A stretch of 64,000 nt of DNA from Chlorella sorokiniana (lineage: Eukaryota > Chlorophyta > Trebouxiophyceae > Chlorellales > Chlorellaceae), in assembly GCA_025917655.1 (NCBI GenBank), contig CP084616.1, forward strand, positions 62,001 through 126,000, written 5' to 3'. Shown piece by piece: positions 35,598-47,494 of this stretch (its first letter is position 1; every line of letters starts with the position of its first letter). Below the pieces are notes generated by a model, which was given only the letters and a program-made list of their open reading frames with translations, made no database searches and was not told the DNA's origin. Position numbers and translations under genes: made by a program.

Positions 35598-36148
35598 GGC
35601 TTGGAAGAGAACAGCTCGTGACAGGGTTGTGCGGGAGGGAAATTGGCAAATACTCTGTCATTATTTGACAAAGTCGATGGCGCGGTGGTCATGTAGGGTG
35701 CGAGATGGAGACACGCAGCCTTTTGGATGGGGACAGCAAGCCGCAGCATGACAGAGCGCTGCAGGGCTGGCGGCTGAAGGACGCAGAAAGGTAATCATCA
35801 TTTTGGAATCTACACAACACATGCCGGCGCACAGGGGCCGTAGAGTGCTCAGGTTTCAGCTCGCTGATCGATCAAGCACGGGCGCACTGTCGCTGCCGGC
35901 GCTGATCTGCAGCAACATGCATGTAAGCTATCCGAGACACACTACCAGGACTGGTTGTAGCTCTAAGAGCGTTGTACGGCAGTCGGGTAGTGGGTGTTCC
36001 AGTGAAGCGCCGCCATCGCCAAGTTGTGTGCAGCCGTCATTGAAACCGGTCCGCCGTGACTCTATAGTCGCAGCGATATCGTGAATCGGTTTCGTTTGCA
36101 GGCCTACACCTCGCCTTTAGCACGGAACTTTCATTGGGGAGGGTCGGC
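35598..36148. promoter_or_regulatory. Shared 5' region of ferredoxin (-) and Z-ISO (+)
   Basis: The two start codons face away from each other over about 550 bases, so both promoters must be here. No coding sequence is evident. The region is less GC-rich than the genes. Specific elements could not be assigned by eye. Confidence 0.55.
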
Positions 36149-38923
36149 ATGCAGCGGATTTGCACAAACAGCGGCAATGCGCGATATTTAGGCGCTAGTC
36201 ATCGCACAAGGCTGCAGCCATCACCAAGCAGCCCCCGCCGGCGCTTCTGTCGCGCTTGCCGCGCCTAAAGAGTCCTAATCATCAGCAGCAGCAACAGGCC
36301 TGCAGGGCACCGCTGCAATGCCGCGCCGAGAAGCAGCCCGGGAGCGGCGGCAGCGGGCAGCAGGCGGCGGCAGCGGCACCGCCCGCGCCGCCGCCTCCGG
36401 AGCTTGTTGGGGAGGATGCAGCGGTGTTCCGCCTGGAGGACCAGAGCCTGCGCAGCTGGGCCATGTTCACTGCGCTGCTGGCTGGCGTCTCCGCACTGCT
36501 CTACCCGGCAAGTGGGGTCTCTTGAGGGCCCGGGATGCTGCTGGCGGTTGGGATGGTCACCGGCAGCATCCAGGGCTTTCAACCGCAAATCCCCCTCCCC
36601 CAACCTGCCCAAGGGACCCCGCCGTCATGCAACCCGACAGCCTGCCTAGACACGCTGGGCAGAAGGGACCCAAGCCGCAGGGCCCCTCGGCGCTGAACCT
36701 GCCGTCTGCGCTGCGCCGCCGCCGCTCACCGCCCGTGCAGGTGTGGATCGCCCGGGGCTGGGCCTGGGCGACGACTTTGTGGCCACGCTTTCCGCCATCT
36801 CCTCCGACTCCTCCGTCGTCATGCTCACCATCCTGCTCGTCTTTGCCCTGGCGCACTCGGGGCTCGCCTTCCTGCGCCCCTACGGTGCGCCGCGCTGCAG
36901 CGGCACGGCGGGCGGGGGGCCGTGTCGTACGACAGGGTGCTGCGGCGCGGCTGCCTAAAACTTCGGGCTCCTGCTGTCCCTGTTGCTCGTCTGATAATGT
37001 GGCAGCAGCCCTGGCATCAGCAGGGTCTCCCAGCCCCCCATCCCCCACCCCACCCCACCCCATCCCCCTACACACGCAAGCAAACGCAACCCCCATTCCC
37101 TTCCACCCCCGCAGGCGAGGAGCTGATCGGGCGCGCGCCTACCGCGTCGTCTTTGCGCTGGTGAGCCTGCCGCTGGCCATCGCGGCGGTGGTGTACTTCA
37201 TCGACCACCGGTACGACGGCGTACCGCTGTGGAACCTCAGGTGGGCTGCGCCTGCGGCGGCAGCAAGTCCTTTTCCTTCTTTTACACGCTCGCTGGGGCT
37301 GCCTGCTGAGCTTCCTTGCAAGCGTGCATCCTGCTTGGGGGCTGCTGGGCAGGCAGGGTGCTGTTGCGGCGTGCAGAGGCTGCGCTGGCGCGGTTCCATG
37401 CCTGGATGAGGCTCCTCACTCCCGCCGCTACTCTTCCGTCCAACCTGGGCGCAGGGGCGTGACGGGGGTGCACGAGTTGGTGTGGGGCCTCTCGTTCCTC
37501 TCCTTCTACTTCCTCTACCCCTCCACCTTCAACATCCTGGAGGTGAGCTCTGAATGCTTAGTAGTTGGCAGCCGGTGAAAAGAATGCACTCTGAGCGTGG
37601 ACGCTGGGCACGGCCAGCAGGGCGGCTGCAGCTGTCAGGGCACAGTGGAGTGGTTGGCAGGGGTGGCCCGCTTCCGCATCGGCGGCTTACGCCCTTGAGC
37701 CCTGCCCCAGCATCACGCGCACGCTCCGCTGCCATTCACGCTGCTGCCGCCGGTGCTGCTGTGCTGCTGAAGGTGGCCGCGGTGGATGTGCCCAAGCTGC
37801 ACATGTGGGAGACGGGCATCATGCGCATCACGCGCCACCCTCAGGTGGGACCGTGCTGTGCATGCCGAGGGTGGAGGGAGTTTTGTTCATGCTTTTGTGG
37901 CCTCAGGAAGCGGGCCTGCTTGCGTGGAGGGACAGGCCACCGCACGCTGCTGGCTGGGCCTAGAGCGCGTGCAGCAGGCGGCGCTGGGCGGGGCAGCACC
38001 TGCTTGCTTAGACCCTGCAGCACAATTGGACTCTTCATGGCTTTGACGCCGCTTGTTAGGCCTGCGCGGTTCCCCTGACTGCTGTTGCCGACGACTCCCC
38101 TGCTCTGCCTCCCCTGCCGCAGATGGTGGGGCAGGGCATCTGGTGCCTTGCGCACACGATGTGGATCGGCAGCAGCTTCATGGTGAGTTCCAGACGGTAC
38201 CGCCGCCGCCCCCACACTCTTCATGGCACACGTGGCCCTTTCTGCCGTCGTTGGGGCTGGGTCCCTTCCGCTGCCGGCGCTGCTGCACAGCACTGTTTTT
38301 CGGGGCCGTGAATTTCTGCTGGAAATTCACCTTCACGTTTGTTATTTCATAATACTCCTTTGGCTCTTTCATGCCGGCAGGTTGTGACCTCCCTGGGCCT
38401 CATGGCACACCACCTGTTTGGCTGCTGGCACGGCGACTTCCGCCTGCGGCGCAAGTACGGCGAGGCGTTTGATGCGGTGCGCGCCCGCACCTCCACCCTC
38501 CCCTTTGCCGCCATCCTGGACGGGCGGCAGCAGCTGCCCGAGGACTACTACAAGGTGCGCGGCGCAACAACCTTGCCGCGTTGTGTGCACGCTTGCAACT
38601 TTCCGGCTGCAGTCTGGTGCTGGCAGCGCCTGCTGCCAGCCCTCCCCACCCCACCCCACCCCGGGGGGCCTGGGCTTGCCGCTTTGCGTCAGCCGCTGCC
38701 GGCACCGCGCTTCGACGTAGCCTCCATCCTTTAGCTGCCCAGCCCTGTGTTGAAGCTTTCTTAACCCCCACCCCCACCCCCGCCCACCACCACCCTTCGC
38801 CCCACACCCCCGCCGCCGCAGGAGTTCCTGCGCGGCCCCTACCTGGTGCTCATCCCCTTCTGTGCGGGGGCCTACCTGTGCCACCCGCTCATGCAGCGCG
38901 CAGCTTACTTCCTGGGCTGGTGA
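36149..38923 (+). CDS. Z-ISO: 15-cis-zeta-carotene isomerase (NnrU family)
   Basis: This plastid membrane enzyme isomerises the 15-cis bond of 9,15,9'-tri-cis-zeta-carotene in carotenoid synthesis. Strong signatures are [100 protein letters not shown] and [14 protein letters not shown]. The conserved His residues in AHS, RHP and AHH, which include the heme ligands known for this family, are present. Exons are about 36149-36507 (the donor looks like GC), 36741-36884, 37114-37240, 37455-37542, 37773-37843, 38123-38182, 38391-38553 and 38822-38923. ATG 36149 gives a Ser/Arg-rich transit peptide, but the frame must shift by one base near 36250 to reach the mature protein. Further single-base breaks sit near 36752 and 37132. 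Confidence 0.96.
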
Positions 38924-39370
38924 ACAGCCCCTGCTGGCCGCCTTGCACAGCGGCGGCTGCTGGGGCAGTTCCAGCGGACGAGCAGGCGGCGTGCTAGCCT
39001 GCTCGGGCGGCGCCGTTCCCGGCTAGCAGCCTTTGTGGCAGCACCGTTTTTCCTGCATGCCTGCCCTGCCATGCCCGGGATCCGTAGGAAGCTGCATGTT
39101 GTGTAATGACTGGATCCATTGAGCAGCATCCACATGATTGAGCTGCCTTTCCTTCGTCACGCCGGCATGAAGGCAGGCACCTACCGCCAGGTGTCAGACT
39201 CGTATGCAACTCTTCTGTCGGCCTGGTTGACGACTCTGAGCCAATACTAGACTTCAAGTCTGCAACAATCGCAACTGGCATTCGGTTTCCCGTCAACAAG
39301 AGTCCCGCAACGCGGAGCGAACACCGACTTCCCACACTGTTGTTCCGAGACCATCTAGTCATTTGATTTC
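38924..39370. other. Z-ISO 3' flank and BAP-like gene promoter
   Basis: There is no coding segment. The stretch 39110-39370 is less GC-rich and should carry the promoter of the next gene. Confidence 0.55.
39102..39106 (+). terminator. Candidate TGTAA polyadenylation signal of Z-ISO
   Basis: TGTAA lies about 180 bases after the Z-ISO stop, a usual distance for green-algal 3' ends. Confidence 0.55.
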
Positions 39371-40500
39371 ATGTCAACAGACATGTCCCACGAGCTTACT
39401 TGGTGGAGGGTCCTCGCCCTGGCCTTCCTGCCCCTCCCCATCCTCCTCACCGCCGTCCTGAGCTTGCCGGCGCCCCGCAAGCTGCGGTCGCAAGTTCTTT
39501 GGTTCGTGGAACGTGTAAGTATGCAGCGGTGGGCGTTGATAGCGCGTCGGGCATAGCGCTACCGCCGCTGCTCTTGCATCCGCCGCTCATGCTGTGTGGC
39601 TCGCTATGCCCTGCAGGTGCTGGGCTTCGAGGTGCGGCGGCCGTTCCTGGTCATCCACGTGGCCCTTATGGTGACAGGTATGGAGGACTCGGATCTCAAG
39701 CGGAGACCCGTTGTAACCGCTGCCTCAAGAGTACTGCTTGCCACCACCGCCCTTCTGCTGGCAAGGACTCCTCAGGCGCTCCTTTACACCCGCATCATCC
39801 GCCCCCTGCACCGCCTGGCAGGCGCCTCGCTGTTGGCTGCCACCGCGCCGATGGTGCAGGCGGAGCGCGAGCTGGCGGCGTTGCGGGACAGGCGGGATGC
39901 CAACATCCTCGTATTGCTGCTTTCCCAGAAGTTTAGGTGGGTCCCTGGATGCCAGAGGCGGGGAGGGCAGGTCACAACTCTGGTCTGGACGGCGCAGGCA
40001 CAGCGCCGCAGTGTTTCTGTCTCTGACTTGTTGAGAGCATTTGGTGCAAGTCCGCTTTGGGCACCCTGCACCGCTGCAGGCACGAGCGCAACTTCTGGAT
40101 CTCGCTCTACGCTCTCTCCGCCTGGCTGGTGCTGCTGGTGGTGCACCGGGTGAGGCCTGCCGGGTGCTTTGCTCCCATACTTATTGTCAAGCCATGTGTC
40201 TCAGCAGCCCCGAGTGGCCCCATCTCCCTGCTACCCACCCCCACCCACCCACCCACCCATCTCCGCTCTGGGCTGCAGGTCAACCGCGAGAAGCACGAGC
40301 TGCGGGGGCGCCTGCTGGCGCTGCAGGGGCGCGGCGACGAGGCGGCAAGCGAGGTCGGGTTCATGGGACGCCACGCGGAGGCGGAGATGTGCCGCGTGGG
40401 CAAGGCGGCGGCGGCGGGGCCGCTGGGAGCCTCCGTGGCGGCGCTGGTGCCGCAGAGCAGCCCAGGCGGCGGGGAGCCGCCAGCCAAGAAGGACGAGTGA
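39371..40500 (+). CDS. BAP29/BAP31-like ER membrane protein
   Basis: This is a small protein with three hydrophobic segments and a charged, coiled-coil-prone tail, the layout of B-cell-receptor-associated proteins 29/31 that sort cargo in the endoplasmic reticulum. Exons are 39371-39514, 39617-39677, about 39860-39936, 40080-40149 and 40279-40500. Membrane segments are about VLALAFLPLPILLTAVLSLP, FLVIHVALMVT and WISLYALSAWLVLLVV; KFRHERNFWISLY matches the FRxQRNxYI core of the family. The tail begins NREKHELRGRLLALQ and ends in KKDE, a di-lysine KKxx ER-retrieval signal, as BAP31 proteins do. The segment 39678-39859 is open but absent from relatives, so I treat it as an intron. Similarity is by pattern only. 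Confidence 0.8.
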
Positions 40501-40839
40501 GGCGAGGAGGGCAGCGGCTGTGCTGAAATGCCAATGGATCAGCAAAAGGCTCCTGGCGGCCCCTCATGGCCAGTTCTATGGTAATTTGATGAGCTTCAGC
40601 AGTGCCGCCAGGCTCATGGGTTGCAATTGGGAAGACAGCGAGGGAAACACAGCATCGAGAGTAAGCGTCAAGGAAAGTAGCAGATGGACAGAGCAGGGTG
40701 GCAAGCGGGCGAAATGGGACAAAGGGCGCCTTCAATTCAGCACACTCTGGCACGCTGTACCAGCCTGGCCAGCGTCGTCGCCGCTGACAGAGCGCAAGCA
40801 AATAGAGTGGTCGACCCGCCTGTCGCGCGCCAACCGCCC
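40501..40839. other. Convergent 3' region between the BAP-like gene and MOB1
   Basis: About 340 bases separate two facing stop codons. I see nothing coding and no clear polyadenylation signal. Confidence 0.6.
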
Positions 40840-42548
40840 CTACCGCACCATGCGGTCAATCAGCTCCCGCAGCGGCGCCAGCTCCCGCTCGTCAATGAGG
40901 TTGAACTCCTGGGCGGCGGGCGGGGGGGTGGGGGATCGGGGGGTCAGCAAACGCCAGATGACGTGCAACGACTGTGCTGCCAGCGACGCGCAATCCCCCA
41001 GCCTCATCAAACACACGTGCGCCCCTCCTCAACCCCCCTACCCTTCCAAACCTCAGCTGTACGCACCAGCGTGAAAAGGATGAAGTGGCGGAAGCAGGTG
41101 TTGAGGTGCGGCTCCAGCTCCAGCTTCTCTATCTGCCTGCGGTACAGGCAGCACAGGCAGGCGCGCTGACAGCAACATGCGCGTTTCCTTGCCGCCTCGC
41201 TCTGGTCCCTTTGCTGTCCAGTGCTGGCGAGTCCCTGCTGGCGCAGCGAGCTGCCAAGGCCGCGCAGGGCACAGAGCACGCAAGAAGAGCGGTGCACAGC
41301 AGCAGCACGCCGAGGCGCACCGGAAGTGTGAGTGGTAGATGTGGCCGTACACTCGGAAAAGGCGCTTGAGGATGTTGCGCACCGTGGCGCCAAAGGTGGG
41401 GGAAGGAGCCGCCGTAGCGCTGCGGGAACACGGCGGGGTTGTCCAGCTGCAGCGGGGCCACACGCGTGGGCGAAAGGGGGTAGAAGGTTGGAAGCGAGCG
41501 GCTCTTGCCCGCACCGCGGATCGGCGGGCACGGTGATGCGGCTGGCCAGCCAGCGTGGCACACTTCCTATCAGCCTAGGCCCTCGGCCGACCTCCTCCTG
41601 CTTTAATACCACCCCAGCAGACACATCGCATCCGCGACAAAAGACCCTGCGGCCACCCTGCCCAACCACAACCCACTCCACCTGGTCCTCCACCCAATCG
41701 AACAGGCAGTTGATGTAGTCAGGAGCGCTGAGCTTAACGGGCGTCTTCACTTTTGCACCGTCCGCCCAGAGATACTCGTACTGCGGCCCCGCACACATCA
41801 CGGGGCAGCGCTGCAGGGGGATTGGGATTGCGGCCACAGGGGCGGTTGACCGCCGCGGGCAGCGCCGCAGGCGGTACTGAAGCACCACCGGCGCTTGTAT
41901 GGCTGGGGGCAAGAGAAAGCAAAGGTCGAGGGAGACAGATGGGGCCTCCGGGTGCTGAAGGGGATAGGGGCCTTGGGGCCACAAGGTGCATGCAGTACCG
42001 CCGGACCAAGCTGCAGCAGCGTGCACCCACAGTGGAGGTGCAGAGCGTCTCGTCCAGGACTTGGTACAGGACGTTGATGGCGTTGTAAAAGACGACTGGA
42101 GCAAGGAGGGAAGGGTGGGGCGGGTTGGTGACCATCTGTGAGGTACGCGGCGGCGACCGTCAGGGCGGCTGACATGCCGGGGGTGCCGCGACGCAGCGTC
42201 AGCATGCCGCAGACGCTGTTTGAGCATGGGGTGGACAGGCAGGGAGCCCAACGGGGGCTCTGTCAAGCAGCAGGCCGGGGCGGAGGCGGCTGTCGCCGCC
42301 AGGCCAGCTGAGAGCGCACCCGTGTTGACCGCCAGCCACTCGTTCATGTCCTCTCCTGGCGGCAGCCGCACCGCATCCTCAACAGCCCCCGTGCCAAGCG
42401 TGTGCTCGATGTGTTGCTTGAGCGTGAGGCCCTTGGCGCCCACGGGCACATTCTTCACGGAGCGAAAGGTGCCGCCCTTCCTGCAGCAGCGGCGCAGGCA
42501 GGCACGGGTAACCCTGGCGTTTCGGCGAGTGCCTGCGGTGCCGCTCAT
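40840..42548 (-). CDS. MOB1: MOB kinase activator (MOB1 family)
   Basis: This is an adaptor that activates NDR/LATS-type kinases in cell-division and growth control. It starts at ATG 42548-42546 and ends with TAG at 40840-40842. Segments in order are TFRSVKNVPVGAKGLTLKQH, LPPGEDMNEWLAVN, FYNAINVLYQVLDETLC, CPVMCAGPQYEYLWADG, VKLSAPDYINCLFDWVEDQ, NILKRLFRVYGHIYHSHF, LEPHLNTCFRHFILFT and EFNLIDERELAPLRELIDRM. The zinc-binding Cys of the CPVMCAGP region and the two His of HIYHSH are present. The N-terminus before TFRS is atypical and may contain a short intron. One base appears to be missing near 41398, in a run of five G, where the frame changes between PQRYGGSFP and the NILKRLF segment. Confidence 0.95.
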
Positions 42549-43416
42549 TGCGGTGACTATAATGTGTTGATCTCCCAGAGACTGTCTGCCTTGACGCCTT
42601 TCGCCGGCGAGTGATTGGGCGGCAGGTGTGCAGGCAGCTGGACAACCCACTTTGCAAAGTTGAACAAGCTCGCCATTTATGTAAGATTTCCTGCTGGCTC
42701 GGCCCGAGAGCCCGGCCACCAGTCGGCCGCAAGGCGGGCTCGCACTCGTGTTTCCGTCAGCTGCTCTTATCGACGACTCGAAAGCGAGATGGTTGTTGAT
42801 AGCGTGGCATCAAGGACTCGCCATTTGGTTCGCTGTCATAAAGCCGCTCCCGCCAGCGCAGCAAGCGTCACAATTGGCTGTGGCATTTTGCTGCAAGAAC
42901 TGTAGGGTTATTCTGTTGTCAATGCGCCTGTCTGATCCAGTTTGCATGACCCATGCTGCAATCACAGACGGATGCTGCCGACACACGTCGGTCAACGAAG
43001 CAAGCAGCAGCGGCTGCGCAAGGAAATTCTACGAAATCAGGGTGCAAGCTGGAAGCAGAAAAAAGGCTGACATGGGAGGGTTGTGCAACAATTGTGGGCC
43101 AATGCTGTTTGGTGAGGGTATGGCGGGCGTTGGGTTGTCAAAAAGTTGCTGCTGCTGCAGTGGGCGGGACAAGACCGCAGGCATGCATCGATTCAGAATG
43201 GCAATGTGTGGCACCCAGGCTTCCTTGACTGTCAAAGCAAGACAGCTGCGCGGTGATCTGCAGGCGATCAAAGCCAGGAAGAGCTGGCAAGGCGTCCTAT
43301 CCGGCGCCTGTTGGAAGCTGGGAGGTTGCTGCCGAGCGTGCAGCTCGCCAGTGCAGGGAGCCCAGGGTGGAGCCCCGGTTCTTCGTCGAAGCATTCTCAA
43401 ATCCTCTCTCTCGGAC
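42549..43416. other. MOB1 5' region and APR 3' flank
   Basis: This holds the promoter of MOB1 and the 3' end of the APS reductase transcript, both on minus. No coding segment was recognised. The sequence is less GC-rich than the neighbouring exons. Confidence 0.55.
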
Positions 43417-46400
43417 TCAGTTGGAGCCGGTGAGGGTGCGCACCCACATGCCCAGGGTCTCGGGGTCCCGCCGCTCAGACGGGTACTTGATGAAGTCGCC
43501 TGGAAGCCGGGCGGCATGAGGGAGGAAGTAAACAACCAAAGCATGTGAGGCGAAGCGCGAGCAGGGGTTGCAGGTCCCACCAGCAGCCACATACGATGCG
43601 GCAGCAGGCACCGCAGCGGCAAGGCATCGCAGCAGGCGGGCGCGGCTCACCGCCCTTGCCGCCCTTGGGCAGCAGCACGATGGTGGGGAAGGTCTTCAGG
43701 CCAAACTTCTCCGCCGCAAACTCGCGCTCCACGTCGGCCTGCAGGAAGAAAGTCCAGGCGACGGGCGCTTTGAGGGACGAGCGGCGAGGCAAAACAGCCC
43801 GCAGAGCCAGCCGCGACTGCAGGCTGTGAGCCCGGACAATGCAGCACGCAGCGCAGAGCCAGCTTCACCAGGGTCAACACACTGCTGCTGCCGCAACAGG
43901 CAGCAGGAAGCGCAGCCTCCCTACCTGGAACTTGGCCACGCTGACGTGGCTGCCCGCCAGCTGCTCCGCCAGCGCATCGTACTGCGGCTCCAGTGCCTGC
44001 GGTGCATCCGGATTGGGCGGCACAGGATCAGGCACCAAAGGGCGGCGGAGAAAGGGAGCGCGGTCGGGCCGCCACTGCAGCTTTGCAGAGCCACCGACAG
44101 TCCAAGCCGCGCAGCTGCCAGCAACGTCTTATGTGCACCACAGGCTCTTTGAAGCGTACCTTGCAGAACTGGCACCAGGGGGCGTACAGGGCCACCAGCG
44201 TGTCCTTCTCGCGGGGCCATCCAGCAGGGAGGAAAGCGCGGGCTTGTCCAGCGCCGCCACCGCGCCGCTGGGCCACAGGTCTGCCGCCTCGCTGCGCTCC
44301 TCGTCGCCGGAGGCCGAGGAGATGTTGCCGCTGTGCAGGCCGCACTCCTTCTGCGGGCAGGAGAGCAAGGGAGGCAAAGGGGGAGAGGCGAGCGTGAGGG
44401 GCCAAGGGGGCAGGGGGAGCAGCAGCGTGCAGAAAGCGGGCCACGGTCTCAAAGCCTCAGACAAACAGCGGCATAGCGAGCAGCACAGGCAGGCCTCCAC
44501 ACGAGAGCCCGGCCCCTCTGCACGTCCGCCCGACACCCAGGGAGCAGGCAGCAGCGGTGGAAGACAGGCGGGCGGGCAGGCGCCGCCGCGCGCTCACCGC
44601 GGTCGCGTCCTCCCACCACCAGCGCCCCTCGCGCTCGTGCTGGTTGGGCAGCACGGGGCGGGTGCAGGGCTCGCAGCCGATGGAAATGTAGCCGCAGGCG
44701 TGCAGGTCGTTGGTGGGCACGCCCTGCGGGGGAGAACGGCGACGGAGCACACGCGGGGAGGGTGAGGGGCAAGGGGAGGAGCTGCGCTGGATGCGGCAAG
44801 CGGGGACGGAGCACAGGCAGGAGGGGCAGGGGCAGGAGGGGGGACAGCACGGAAAACGGTGATACTTGCTGGCGGGCAGGCACAAGATGTTCCGAGGGGC
44901 CGGGAGGGGGTTGAGGGCGGTGGTGCGGGCAGCTGGGTGTGAGCAGCGGGGGATGGGGTGGAGTGGCAGCGGGAAGCCCGGCAGGCGGGGAAAGAGGCGG
45001 CCATGGGAGGAAAGGGGCTCACCATGACCCGCAGGAAGTTCCAGACCTCAGCGGAGGAGATGTTGGACAGCGGGTTGTACCTGCCGGGCAGGTGGGGCAG
45101 AGGGGGGTGTAAAGAAGGGGGCGCACAGTGGCGTCGTGCGCTGAAGGCGCAGCCCGGCTGCATGGAGGCCGGCAGCCCAGCTGCAGGCAGGCCATCGGCG
45201 CAGGCTCAGCATATGTAGACACACACATGCACGTGCACGCGCACACTGGGCTGTGCGTGGCGGTGAGAGCCTCCCCCCGCCCTCCCCCTCCAGCTCACTT
45301 GATGAGGGAGCCGGCGCCGCCCTCCACCCCCTCAAACACCGGGTCCACCTCCACCACGGGCACCGCCATGCGCGTGCCGGGCGACTGGTCCTTGCGCTGC
45401 CCCGTGATCCAGGCCTTGAGCGTCTTGAGCTGCTTGCGCAGCGGCTTCACCTGCCGGGGGAGGGAAGAGTGGGGAGGAGGCGGGCCCGGAGAATGGGGGT
45501 GAGCTGGGAGTGGCGGCAATCGACCGGGCGGGGGCATCAGATAGCGAGCAAAAGTGCCAGCGTGGGCAACAGCGCCGCCAGCTGCCTGCTGCTAGCATGC
45601 TCTCCGCCCGCTGCTGACAAGCACGCCGTTGGGCCGAGGCTGGGCCGCTCCGGCAGGCCCCCAAAAGCAAACGGAAACAACGCAAGGACGCAGCAAGGGC
45701 TCTCAAGCCGCTGCGGCGGGCACCTTGCGGATGCGGCAGCACTCCCGTGGCCGTCCTCGTAAAAGGAGAACATGCCCTTCTCCCGGACCAGATCCATCAC
45801 CTCCTGCAGCGCAACCGCAACGCCGGGCGCAGGGGCGGCGGCGCATGAGCGCCCGTGCAGCCCAGTCGCCGCACCAGGCTGCTGGCTCGCCTCCCAGCTG
45901 ACAACCACCGACCGAGGCATGATGCGCTGCTGCGTCGCGGTGCCGGCGTTGAGCAGCCGCCCACACCATGGGCACCGCAGCCGCCTGCCGCAAGCAGGCT
46001 TCATGCAAAGAAGCGAGGCTCGTTGCTGCATGCGCCGCTGCAGCCGCGACGGGGAAGGAGCAAAAGAAGCTGCATGCATTAGCTGCACCTGCGAGTCGGG
46101 AAGGTGTACTCGATCTTGATGCCGTAGTGCTTCTCCACCTTGTCAAACAGGCGGTACGTCTCGGGGTTCAGGCGCCCGGTGTCCAGGCTGCAGGCAGATC
46201 AGAGGGGTGGGCATGGCAATCAGTCCCAGGATCAGGGGAAGGAGCATGGGAGAGACCCAATGGGTGGAGCGTGTGCAACGGCAGCTGGGGTGGCTGGAAA
46301 GGAGGCCTGACAAAGTCAAACGCAGCCCGACAGCCGCCCATCGCCGTGCCCCATGCCCGGCGCCTTGCAGACCGGCAGCGGCAGCACACGGTGCAGCGTT

Positions 46401-47494
46401 CGCGGCGCAGCTGCCGCCCCTGCACAAAATGCTCCGCCCCGTCCCCGCACCTGAACACGCGGAAGGGGCGGCCCGTGAGGTGCGCGTACTCGATCAGCGC
46501 GACATCCTCGGCGCCGGAAAAGGCGATGGCGATTTCGGTGCCAAAGGTGGCAAGGGCCTGCGGCAAGAGGGTGGAGAGAGGGGCGGCGGGGCAAACGGTT
46601 GGGCATCGCAGGGAGGGGGCACAGCTGACCTGGGAGGAGGGTGCGGTCACCCCGGCCTCCACCCCACGACAGCAAGCTGTCCGCTGATGACGCAGGACGG
46701 GCTGCCCAGGCCCCGTGGGCACCCTGGCTCGCGGCAGCTCAACCGGCCTCCCCGCCGCCGGCTGGCTACGCGGCACAGCCGCGCGGCAACAGACTTCATG
46801 GCCGGCAGCGACCACGACCGAACAACGCAGCAGGGACAGCGCGCAGCGCAGCAGGAACAGCGCGGCGCAGCTGGAAAGCGCGGCACGCACGTGGTCCATG
46901 ATCTCCAGCGGGCTCTTGGTGTCCAGCTGCGCCGCCACCGAGGCCCAGTCGACGGATGCCGCCGCGGGCGCCTCCACCGCCGCCGCCGCGTTCACCTGGG
47001 GGCCGGGGGATGGAAGGGCGGGGCAGGGGGCAGGCACGGTCGACCAGCGGAGCTTGCAGCTGGTGCCAGCCGCTGCAGCGGCGTGCACGCACCCCGGCTG
47101 ACGCAATGGATGAGCAAATGCTGTGGGGGTGGCAGGCAACGGCGCTGCCGGCCAGCCACCACCGCCAGCTTGCCGCCAACCCTGCCCAGCATGGGCCACA
47201 GGCTTTGAAACATCTTGCGGCTAGACCTGCGCCGCTACGGGCTCACCTGCTGCGAAGAGGCAGCCACAGCCGCGCAGCGGGCCGCTGCACGGCGCTGCCG
47301 CCGGGTGGCAGCGGGGGCCAGCGCCGCTGCGCCCGCCTGAGCGCGACGGGTGGCGGCCGAGGACGCCACAGGCACCACCTGCACAGTACAAGCGTGGGTG
47401 CTGAGCCATTGGCGCTGGGCTGGTCGGAAGGGAAAGGGTGAGGCCCCAGCATGGGAGCATGCCTCACCTGCGAAGCGACAAGAACCTGCTGCAT
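43417..47494 (-). CDS. APR: Adenylyl-sulfate (APS) reductase, plant type with thioredoxin-like C-terminus
   Basis: This plastid enzyme reduces APS to sulfite with glutathione in sulfate assimilation. ATG 47494 opens a first exon MQQVLVASQ, followed by an Ala/Arg-rich transit peptide in the exon at about 47260-47380. The reductase domain shows [40 protein letters not shown], the ECCRIRK and GCEPCTRP cysteines of the [4Fe-4S] centre, [14 protein letters not shown] and the catalytic Cys in KECGLH. The C-terminal thioredoxin/glutaredoxin-like domain has [13 protein letters not shown] and [16 protein letters not shown], ending [11 protein letters not shown] with TGA at 43417-43419. One base is missing near 45748, between GHG and ECCRIRK. 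Expression is usually controlled by sulfur supply, but no element could be seen here. Confidence 0.97.
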
